From JANXSG01 sp038203935 (GTDB taxonomy: Bacteria; Armatimonadota; Chthonomonadetes; Chthonomonadales; Chthonomonadaceae): a DNA stretch of 21,338 nt. The notes below the pieces were generated by a model. That model did not search any database. It was not told where the DNA came from and was given only the letters and a program-made list of their open reading frames with translations. Of the stretch, positions 16,345 to 21,338 are shown one piece after another; positions within the stretch are counted from its first letter, which is position 1, and each line of letters opens with the position of its first letter. Both the position numbers and the translations under genes were made by a program. The stretch lies in assembly GCA_038203935.1 (NCBI GenBank), contig JBBRDM010000085.1, positions 1 to 21,338 on the forward strand. The letters run 5' to 3'.

Positions 16345-18015
16345 CTACTTCGGAACCATGAGAGTGAAGGGATAAACGTATGCCTGCAGTAAAACAAGAA
16401 TGCCGATAATGGAAGCGAGGAGGATACTGTGCGGCAGGACAAATTTGAATATATCTGCCTCAGTTCCTGGCTGTTCTGTTGCTGCTGTCGCAACACAGAT
16501 AGACTGCGCATCGATCATTTTGCCCATCACTCCGCCAGTTGAGTTAGCGACGGTGATGAGCGTGGAGTTGAGATGAAGCTGCAGCGCAGTAATCTTTTGC
16601 AGACTGCCAAAAAGAGCATTGCTCCCTGCATCAGTGCCGGTCAGGAATACTCCCAGCCATCCCAGTATCGCAGCAAAAAACGGATAGAGCATCCCTGTCT
16701 GCTTGAAAGCCATTCCCAGCGTTGCATCAAGGCCGCCATATCGTGTGGTGTATCCCAGCCCGAGCATGCAGATAATAGTCGGAACCGGAATTCGCATCTG
16801 ATTGGCCGTTTGCCGGACAATACGCCGTAGAGTCTTTCCATCCACTTTAAGGAGAAATAAGACGAACAGAAAAGTTATGAATATGGAAGTTCCTGGTGTA
16901 GTTATCCAGTTCAGCCTGAAGACTGCCGCTTCCAATGTGGGCTTTTCAACCACTGGAGGCAGCCGCTGAACCTGCTTATCCAGCCCGGGAATATGCAGCT
17001 CGTACATTCCCCGGATCGGGCCAAGGATGCCGCCATCCAGCTGCTTTTTATTGATTCCGACGGCTACCATGAAGACGCAGAGGATTATGAACGGCATCCA
17101 TGCTTTGACAGCTAATCCCAGCCTCATTCGCCCGATGGGAGAATGAATCTGTGCGTTCTCCCGATCGACCCCTTTGCCATGCGTTTCGAACCGCCAAATA
17201 GAGGCTGGCTGCCAATACCTTAAGAAAAAACCAGTGACCACCAGCGATATAAGTCCCCCGGCTAGATCTGTCAGCGGGTAGGCTGCAGAATGCGCAAAGA
17301 TGTATTGGCAGAGCGCAAACGAACCTCCGGCAACCACGATTGCTGGGAAAACCTCCATGGTTTCGCGCCAGCTGCACATGCAGCGCACCAGCCAGAAAGG
17401 AATAAGGCAGGAGAGAAATGGAAGCTGGTTGCCGGCCATGATGCTCAGCTTCTGCGTATCGATTCCGGTAACCCCAGAGAGAGCGAGCAGGGGAGTTCCA
17501 AACCCTCCGTAGGCTACCGGCGAGGTGTTTGCGATGAGGCAAAGGCAGGCAGCCAGAAACGGCTCAAAACCCAGCCCTACCAGCATGGCGGCGCAGATGG
17601 CCACGGGCGTCCCTGCTCCGGCTGCTCCTTCCAGAAATGCGCCGAAAGCGAAGGCAATCAAGACAGCCTGAAGACGATGATCCGCAGAGAGGCCGGCGAC
17701 AGAATCCTTGATGCGAGAAAACTGCCCCGTTATCACGGTAGTGTTGTAGAGCAGCATGGCCGTGACGATTGCCCAGCAGATAGGCAGCAAACCGAAAAGC
17801 GCTCCGTAGAGAAATGCCATACCCGCCATGTAGACTGGCATACGGTAAAGCATGGTTGCTACAAGCAGAGCGGCAATTGCACCCCCTGCGGCGGCAATGG
17901 GAACTGGAGAACGCTTTACAACAAGAAGGAAGAATAGGACGAGGATAGGCAGTGCAGCCAGTATGGTGGTGAGAAGCGAGGAAGCAAGCGGGCTGTAGTT
18001 TTGAGTATAAATCAT
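16345..18015 (-). CDS. L-lactate permease (LctP/LldP family)
   Basis: This protein of 556 residues is a proton-coupled lactate permease of the LctP family (TC 2.A.14). It starts MIYTQNYSPLASSLL, which aligns with the LldP opening, and runs through about 12-14 membrane helices. The family hallmark AFGAFLEGAAGAGTPVAI lies at about 123-140. Other conserved parts are ANTSPVAYGGFGTPLLAL and, near the C-terminus, TGTDAGSNALFGSLQ and NSTGGVMGKMIDAQSI. It imports lactate (and often glycolate). I chose ATG 18015; GGAGG lies 12 nt upstream, a somewhat long spacing. In-frame ATGs at 18039-18045 have no SD. No lactate dehydrogenase gene is adjacent in this window, so the carrier appears to stand alone. 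A palindrome lies upstream at 18055-18077. Confidence 0.93.
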   Translation of the reverse strand: MIYTQNYSPLASSLLTTILAALPILVLFFLLVVKRSPVPIAAAGGAIAALLVATMLYRMPVYMAGMAFLYGALFGLLPICWAIVTAMLLYNTTVITGQFSRIKDSVAGLSADHRLQAVLIAFAFGAFLEGAAGAGTPVAICAAMLVGLGFEPFLAACLCLIANTSPVAYGGFGTPLLALSGVTGIDTQKLSIMAGNQLPFLSCLIPFWLVRCMCSWRETMEVFPAIVVAGGSFALCQYIFAHSAAYPLTDLAGGLISLVVTGFFLRYWQPASIWRFETHGKGVDRENAQIHSPIGRMRLGLAVKAWMPFIILCVFMVAVGINKKQLDGGILGPIRGMYELHIPGLDKQVQRLPPVVEKPTLEAAVFRLNWITTPGTSIFITFLFVLFLLKVDGKTLRRIVRQTANQMRIPVPTIICMLGLGYTTRYGGLDATLGMAFKQTGMLYPFFAAILGWLGVFLTGTDAGSNALFGSLQKITALQLHLNSTLITVANSTGGVMGKMIDAQSICVATAATEQPGTEADIFKFVLPHSILLASIIGILVLLQAYVYPFTLMVPK

Positions 18016-18054
18016 TCGGGCAAAGCGCCTCCGGAACATCATCATCGATTAGGG

Positions 18055-18077
18055 CACAACAACGATAGGTTGTTGTG
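18055..18077. promoter_or_regulatory. Palindrome upstream of the lactate permease
   Basis: CACAACAAC (18055-18063) pairs perfectly with GTTGTTGTG (18069-18077) around GATAG. It lies 40-62 bp upstream of the permease ATG at 18015. A 9-5-9 inverted repeat at this position could be an operator for a lactate-responsive repressor or an RNA hairpin in the leader. No regulator gene lies beside it, and I could not place the -35 and -10 boxes with confidence. Confidence 0.45.
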
Positions 18078-18224
18078 GAAAAGCCCCTTAAAATCCTGCA
18101 TTTCGGTGTTTGCCGAGAGAACTTTGTTTTGTTATGGAGGCAATAAACAGCTTGCCCATAAGAATGTGGGATTGGCAGTTTTTAAAGTGCGGTATGAATT
18201 AATGTTGTGAAAGGATATGGGATG

Positions 18225-18460
18225 ATACAGTGAGCTGTTCCAATCTATGGACTTTCGTTCATAGGCAGTTCCGGCTTGATATCGGATCATAATTAGCGGG
18301 CAAACAAAGCAGGATGTGCAACATTAGCTGGAACTAAGAAACGATGTCCGGCGGCCACCATATCAAAAACCCACGGGGTAGCTGCTATTATATCCGGTGT
18401 CCATTTCATGTTCGTCACTAAGCCTGAAGGCCCGGCGTCAAGAAATACTGTCAGGCTCAT
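18225..18460 (-). pseudogene. Decayed PIN-domain (VapC-type) toxin gene
   Basis: An ATG at 18460 opens a frame that reads MSLTVFLDAGPSGLVTN, then KWTPDIIAATPWVFDMVAAG, HRFLVPANVAH, and stops at 18293. This is the clear N-terminal pattern of a PIN-domain toxin (VFLDxGPLGLxTNP, with the first catalytic Asp8 present, then AAGHxxLVPA). Intact relatives continue ADYEVRREL. Here equivalents appear in other frames downstream: ANYD, then IKPEL, then KVHRLEQL, reaching about 18225. Several frameshifts and the loss of the C-terminal acidic residues make it non-functional as a nuclease. It lies 36 bp after the antitoxin remnant, in the usual antitoxin-toxin order. Confidence 0.72.
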
Positions 18461-18496
18461 TCCGTCTTTGGATAGAGCAATCTAGCCCAAATTTCT

Positions 18497-18638
18497 TTAC
18501 TGAGAGCTTATAATGCGTTTAAACTCACGCAACTCTTCCTGGGCGGTGAACAGCTCCCCTGGATCGTCAGTCGCATTTTATTCTAACCATGACCTCATAA
18601 GCGCCATTGTTGCTGTTTCCCATTGTGGTTTCGGTTAC
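18497..18638 (-). pseudogene. Decayed antitoxin gene with an in-frame stop, partner of the PIN toxin remnant
   Basis: One continuous minus-strand frame reads VTETTWETATMALMRSWLE, then a TAA at 18578-18580, then NATDDPGELFTAQEELREFK and a short tail ending at TAA 18497-18499. Removing the single stop gives a sensible antitoxin C-terminus: a SWLExxATDD acidic patch followed by an EELREFKR helix. I have seen this pattern in small antitoxin-like proteins encoded directly upstream of PIN toxins. A GAGGAG at about 18636-18641 marks the old ribosome site. The first in-frame ATG is now at 18607, so the original start may also be lost. The family name is uncertain; the pairing with the toxin remnant is the stronger evidence. 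Confidence 0.6.
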
Positions 18639-18844
18639 TCCTCAAATGCCTTGAGTTTTATAATTGCGCCCAATGTGATTCGTTACGGTGGCTTACAGCC
18701 TCGTCACTATTTCCCCGAAACATTTTGTATGGTTGTTGTGTTTCCAGCTCAGCCATATTTCTTACTTCTTATTGAATCCTACTTATACAATCTCACGGTC
18801 TATATCGACCATAATCAGTATGATAATTCAATACAGACGATTTT

Positions 18845-19663
18845 CTACCTATGAGCACCTGCATGTTTGAGCATTTTGATAATGGAAGGCACAGGCTCAA
18901 GATATTGGGCGGTCTCAGCTAATGCAAGTGGGGTCTTGTTGGAACAATTCGCAAGATTTGCATCTGCATGTCGAGCTAAAAGAAGGCGAACAATTTCTGG
19001 GTTTCTGCATAATACAGACATAGCCAACGGCGTGGACCCATTGCCTTTAATTGCTTCCAAGTGTTCGTCTTCTGAAAAAACGCTTTTTCCGTTAATATTG
19101 GCTCCATGATCGAGCAGTAGTTTAATTACCTTTTCATTTCTTGATTCTACTGCTTCAATTAATGGAGTTCCTTCAGAAGTCTGCTCATTTGGATTCGAAC
19201 CATATTGTAACAGCCATTCTATTGATTTTTCATTGTTCCAATGGACCGCTAACCATAATGGAGTGTATTCATCACTGCTCTGGCCATTTGGATTTGCTCC
19301 GCGATCCAGTAAAGCCTTGACCAACGGAGAGTCTTGTGGCACTAAAAGTATATCGCCCTCTACTATAGTTCCACACAAAAATAATGAAAGGGCGGTTGGC
19401 CTGGAAGATCGAGGTGCCCGCCTTCCGTGCATCATATCCCACATGATTTTCCACTGCGGCCGAAAGTCCTTGTTAACATCTCGACTATTGGCATCTGCAC
19501 CGTTTTGTAGTGCGGCTAAGGCTAGAGATGTTTTACCGCTCTTAATCGCCCTAATTAAAGCGGCATTTAACCTTTCCTGGCGCACAACTCGGTAGGTAAG
19601 ATAGCCTGGAATACCGAACATCAATATCAGGATAATGCAGGTTATCAGCCATTTGTTTTTCAC
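18845..19663 (-). CDS. Membrane-anchored ankyrin-repeat protein
   Basis: The protein has 272 residues. One N-terminal hydrophobic helix (about 5-25, WLITCIILILMFGIPGYLTY) should anchor it or act as an uncleaved signal, placing the rest outside the cytoplasm or at the inner-membrane face. A first ankyrin-like unit lies at about 33-63 (ALIRAIKSGKTSLALAALQN GADAN). After a basic insert, at least four more repeats run from about 112 to 265, with the marks VKALLDRGANPN, EWLLQYGSNPN, KLLLDHGANIN and RLLLARHADAN. Ankyrin repeats mediate protein binding and the partner is unknown. The start is GTG (19663) with no strong SD. It lies 60 bp downstream of the HigA-like antitoxin on the same strand, so it could be read through from that promoter. 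Confidence 0.85.
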   Translation of the reverse strand: MKNKWLITCIILILMFGIPGYLTYRVVRQERLNAALIRAIKSGKTSLALAALQNGADANSRDVNKDFRPQWKIMWDMMHGRRAPRSSRPTALSLFLCGTIVEGDILLVPQDSPLVKALLDRGANPNGQSSDEYTPLWLAVHWNNEKSIEWLLQYGSNPNEQTSEGTPLIEAVESRNEKVIKLLLDHGANINGKSVFSEDEHLEAIKGNGSTPLAMSVLCRNPEIVRLLLARHADANLANCSNKTPLALAETAQYLEPVPSIIKMLKHAGAHR

Positions 19664-19723
19664 GGTGTTATTTTCGCCATTTTTCTAACGAACCCCTGTA
19701 ATAATTGTTGTTATCATTAATTC

Positions 19724-20047
19724 TCAGGCAATCGAATCCAACCCTTTTTTGGCGACCAGAGAAAGTAATTTAAGTGAAGAACCGGCAGGATGTTTAATCC
19801 CACGCTCCCACTTAATAACCGAATCTTTCGATACGTTAAGATAGTGTGCAAACACATCCTGGCTTACCTCTTCACGTTCACGCAGCGCCCGGATTTCTTC
19901 GGGAGTGAAGTCATGAACGTGCGTCAGGCAGGACTCGTCGAACTCACGCATCGTCTTTTTGTCGATCATACCGGCTTCATAGAGACCGTTAGCTGTCTGA
20001 TGGATTGCCGCTTTGATGCTGCTTTTATAGTTCTTAATTTTAGTCAT
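19724..20047 (-). CDS. HigA-type helix-turn-helix antitoxin
   Basis: This 107-residue protein is a HigA-like antitoxin of the family found with RelE/HigB-type toxins. Residues about 1-50 form the variable N-terminal part, including MIDKKTMREFDESCL. Residues about 53-100 form an XRE-type helix-turn-helix: EIRALREREEVSQDVFAHYL, then NVSKDSVIKWERGIKHPAG (recognition helix with WERG). The ending SLKLLSLVAKKGLDSIA is typical. It should neutralise the toxin and repress the operon with it. The ATG at 20047 overlaps the toxin stop by 8 bp (ATGACTAA), giving translational coupling and the toxin-first order of higBA modules. A matching palindromic operator lies at 20451-20469. Gene names are not assigned because the family is broad. 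Confidence 0.9.
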   Translation of the reverse strand: MTKIKNYKSSIKAAIHQTANGLYEAGMIDKKTMREFDESCLTHVHDFTPEEIRALREREEVSQDVFAHYLNVSKDSVIKWERGIKHPAGSSLKLLSLVAKKGLDSIA

Positions 20048-20414
20048 TGCATTCTATCTCCACATATTCACCACGTCCTGCTAAAATATCCAACTCTGTA
20101 TCGGAAGCGGCTAAAAGTATTGCAGCGAGTTTCTTAAATCCCCGTTCGTCGCTGTCATCTATATTATCCTGCTCATTTTTAGCAAATCCATAGACGAAAA
20201 AGTAACGCTCACCTCGACGGAATAAGATAATAGAACGGTACCCGCCAGATTTGCCTTCGTTTTGCCGCGCTATCCTTTGCTTGATAACTCCACCGCCATA
20301 ATCAGCATCAATAGCGCCATGCTCCGCATTCCTTATGGTTTCGCACAGCTTTTCATCGGTAATCCGCTCTTTGCGTACGAATTTTGCAAACCATTTACTC
20401 TTGAATATTCTCAT
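20040..20414 (-). CDS. RelE/HigB-type toxin
   Basis: This protein of 124 residues belongs to the RelE-type toxin family PF06296, which is paired with HigA-like antitoxins. The conserved run includes FKSKWFAKFVRKERITDEKL near the N-terminus, then DADYGGGVIKQRIARQNEGK, SGGYRSIILFRRGERYFFVY and FAKNEQDNIDDSD. Family toxins are ribosome-dependent mRNA endonucleases. The basic residues and the YGGGVIKQR and SGGYR segments are intact and no frameshift is visible, so the toxin looks functional. The ATG at 20414 is preferred; a TTG directly before it would add one residue. There is no strong SD, so translation from the short leader may be weak. It is co-transcribed with the antitoxin, which follows with 8 bp overlap. 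Confidence 0.9.
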   Translation of the reverse strand: MRIFKSKWFAKFVRKERITDEKLCETIRNAEHGAIDADYGGGVIKQRIARQNEGKSGGYRSIILFRRGERYFFVYGFAKNEQDNIDDSDERGFKKLAAILLAASDTELDILAGRGEYVEIECND

Positions 20415-20446
20415 CAATTATTGCAGCCGTATGGTTTCACTTTTAT

Positions 20447-20475
20447 ATTATATAGGACTTTGTCCTATAATTCAA
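20447..20475 (-). promoter_or_regulatory. Toxin-antitoxin promoter with palindromic operator in the spacer
   Basis: On the minus strand a -35 box TTGAAT (20470-20475) and a perfect -10 box TATAAT (20447-20452) are separated by exactly 17 bp. The spacer is almost filled by the perfect 8-3-8 palindrome TATAGGAC-AAA-GTCCTATA (20451-20469), which also overlaps the first bases of the -10 box. Transcription should begin about 26 nt before the toxin ATG at 20414. The position is ideal for auto-repression by the HigA-type protein or the toxin-antitoxin complex. Confidence 0.85.
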
Positions 20476-20884
20476 TAGTGGATGTTTGAAAAAAACACAA
20501 CTATTTTTTTGCTCATAATTCTATAAATCACACTATTACCCTCAAAGTACGAGATATGCAGGATATTCTACAACAATGTCTAGTTCGCTCGCTTTCGCTC
20601 TGTGTTCGAGAAGCACTTTGGTTTTCCCAGGGTTCATTGAGTCTAACTTATTTCTGCCGTTTTCGTGTTCGAATTCTAAAGATCATTCTAATATCTACGG
20701 AATTCGATAATGGGCTTGCCTGAAACAGAGTTTCGATATGAGACGTCAGAAGGATAATGCAGAAGTCGATATCAGCATTTAAATGTTGATATGTACATGC
20801 TCCAAGTTCATAAGCTGCAGTTTGTTAGCGGTTTGGGAAACTGCATTAAGTTCGGATTAAATTTTTGAAAGAGGGAGATATCCT
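20476..20884. other. Intergenic region between divergent genes
   Basis: These 409 bp contain no gene I can support. The right half holds a 24-bp palindrome (20769-20792), a 7-bp hairpin (20817-20823 with 20838-20844) and a weak promoter-like pair for the small gene at 20885 (TTGGGA at 20833-20838, 18 bp, TTAAAT at 20857-20862). The left half (about 20520-20700) shows nothing that I can interpret. Confidence 0.5.
20769..20792. promoter_or_regulatory. Near-perfect 24-bp palindrome upstream of the small exported gene
   Basis: ATATCAGCATTT and AAATGTTGATAT are inverted copies that differ at one position, with no spacer. The sequence lies about 93 bp upstream of the small gene at 20885 and is followed by a further short palindrome, ATGTACAT (20791-20798). 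A binding site for a dimeric regulator is the simplest explanation. Confidence 0.4.
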
Positions 20885-21064
20885 ATGTTCAAGCGGACTC
20901 TAAAAACGCTGCTAATCACAGCTTTACTCTCTGTCTCAATTCTGGCGGTTCGCCCTGCAGCGGCCCAGGATTCTGCGGACGTGACCATTAACAGAGCGAT
21001 CGAAACACTCAATCAGATTGCACAATTGATCGATTCAATTCAGGCTCGACAACCCGCTCACTAA
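20885..21064 (+). CDS. Small exported protein of 59 residues, unrecognised
   Basis: The ATG at 20885 has a strong SD (GAGGGAG, 8 nt upstream). The product begins MFKRTLKTLLITALLSVSIL and continues AVRPAAAQ, a clear signal peptide with a predicted AAA-Q or AAAQ-D cleavage site near residue 27. The mature part of about 32 residues is DSADVTINRAIETLNQIAQL and onwards, ending IDSIQARQPAH. It looks like one amphipathic helix with a heptad-like spacing of I/L residues and might form a coiled coil. It has no cysteine and no lipobox. I recognise no family. A plausible promoter lies just upstream and a terminator lies about 110 bp downstream, so it is probably a monocistronic gene. Confidence 0.75.
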   Translation: MFKRTLKTLLITALLSVSILAVRPAAAQDSADVTINRAIETLNQIAQLIDSIQARQPAH

Positions 21065-21172
21065 GATATTTTGCTGAGAATCACTCTTCTCAGAGGATCG
21101 ATTGGGAAGTTTCCAGCAAAAGAAGATTCTGGTTTTTGAGGCGATCCGATAAATTGTGTTTAATAAATAGAG

Positions 21173-21217
21173 GCTGCAGTATGGCTGGTGCCGTACTGCA
21201 GCTTCTACTTATTTTAT
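21173..21217 (+). terminator. Probable intrinsic terminator of the small exported gene
   Basis: A 13-bp stem (21173-21185 with 21190-21202) with one G-T wobble and a 4-nt loop (TGGT) is followed by TTCTACTTATTTTATTT. The tail is T-rich but interrupted. It lies about 110 bp after the stop at 21064. A second hairpin (CTGAGAA with TTCTCAG, 21074-21093) lies immediately after the gene but lacks a T-tract. Confidence 0.65.
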
Positions 21218-21233
21218 TTAGAGATACAGATTC

Positions 21234-21242
21234 TGGTACACT
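21234..21242 (+). promoter_or_regulatory. Extended -10 box close to a start codon (possible leaderless transcript)
   Basis: TGGTACACT fits the extended -10 pattern TGnTAnnnT and ends only 6 nt before the ATG at 21249. No SD is present before that ATG. The spacing would place the transcription start at or next to the A of the ATG, which is typical of leaderless genes. The -35 region is not convincing. Confidence 0.4.
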
Positions 21243-21248
21243 GCTAAT

Positions 21249-21338
21249 ATGATCTCGCCCGTACAAAACACTCACAGTCTTTACCGGCGTTTGTTGGCGA
21301 ACCAGTTTGATTCGCTATCGGAACCATTGAAGCGATTT
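21249..21338 (+). CDS. DUF4166-like protein (first 30 codons)
   Basis: The frame is open from ATG 21249 to the right edge of the window: MISPVQNTHSLYRRLLANQF, then DSLSEPLKRF. LYRRLLANQFDSLSEPLKRF matches my memory of the opening of DUF4166 proteins (LYRRLLGxxFxxLPxxLRRFH), a family of unknown function. The start lacks an SD but has an extended -10 box 6 nt upstream. With only 30 residues the assignment is tentative; the rest of the gene lies outside the window. Confidence 0.5.
   Translation, partial: MISPVQNTHSLYRRLLANQFDSLSEPLKRF

Larger units (their letters stand above)
18016..18844. other. Gene-poor region holding toxin-antitoxin remnants
   Basis: These 829 bp contain no intact gene that I can support. 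They hold the palindrome at 18055-18077 and the decayed toxin and antitoxin at 18225-18638. Towards the right end there is a 32-codon minus-strand frame (18658-18756, MAELETQQPYKMFRGNSDEA and onwards) that I do not recognise and would not call a gene. Confidence 0.6.

Noticed and set aside
18658..18756. A 32-codon minus-strand frame beginning MAELETQQPYKMFRG
   Set aside because: No convincing SD, no recognised family, and it lies in a decayed region, so it may be chance.
18513..18854. A 113-codon plus-strand open frame across the decayed region
   Set aside because: Its translation has no domain or sensible composition and it lies opposite the antitoxin remnant, which explains its openness.

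Overview
The window looks like chromosomal DNA of a free-living, Gram-negative-type heterotroph. Evidence: twin-arginine-like secretion signals, lipoprotein signals, and an outer-surface gene set (DUF1552/DUF1592 pair, ThuA domains, FG-GAP and Ig-like lipoproteins). These families are expanded in Acidobacteriota, Planctomycetota, Verrucomicrobiota and Armatimonadota. The HEAT-type membrane protein and the style of the lipoproteins lean me slightly towards Armatimonadota or Acidobacteriota, but this is an inference from memory. Base composition looks roughly balanced by eye. I see no tRNA, rRNA, CRISPR array, transposase or prophage gene. Several starts are TTG or GTG with good Shine-Dalgarno (SD) sites.

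Layout. 1-3351 (minus): a tightly spaced pair, a large DUF1587/1595/1592/1588/1585 protein with two CxxCH motifs followed 5 bp later by a truncated DUF1552 protein. 3708-3755: a perfect 23-bp hairpin. 3778-4872 (minus): exported aldo/keto reductase. 5219-5370: an imperfect inverted repeat built on TAATCTG. 5489-7078 (minus): OFA-type MFS carrier with a fused extra helix. 7554-8414 (plus): exported sugar-phosphate-isomerase-like TIM barrel with a classical terminator. 8605-9537 (plus): two-helix membrane protein with a HEAT-like tail. 9608-9725: decayed Phd-like antitoxin remnant. 9737-11345 (minus): two ThuA paralogues. 11497-13482 (plus): secreted beta-helix plus GH43-like propeller fusion. 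13492-13527: two-way terminator. 13542-16141 (minus): two-lipoprotein operon (Ig-like, then Ig plus FG-GAP). 16345-18015 (minus): L-lactate permease. 18225-18638: decayed antitoxin/PIN-toxin pair. 18845-19663 (minus): ankyrin membrane protein. 19724-20414 (minus): apparently intact RelE/HigB-HigA type toxin-antitoxin pair whose palindromic operator lies in the promoter spacer. 20885-21064 (plus): small exported protein with a terminator. 21249-end (plus): start of a DUF4166-like gene.

Functionally, the exported sugar enzymes (isomerase-like barrel, aldo/keto reductase, ThuA pair, beta-helix/propeller) suggest periplasmic breakdown or sensing of plant- or biofilm-derived carbohydrate. The two carriers would handle small organic acids (lactate; oxalate/formate-like). 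The most distinctive theme is toxin-antitoxin turnover: one module that looks intact and two that are decayed within about 11 kb.
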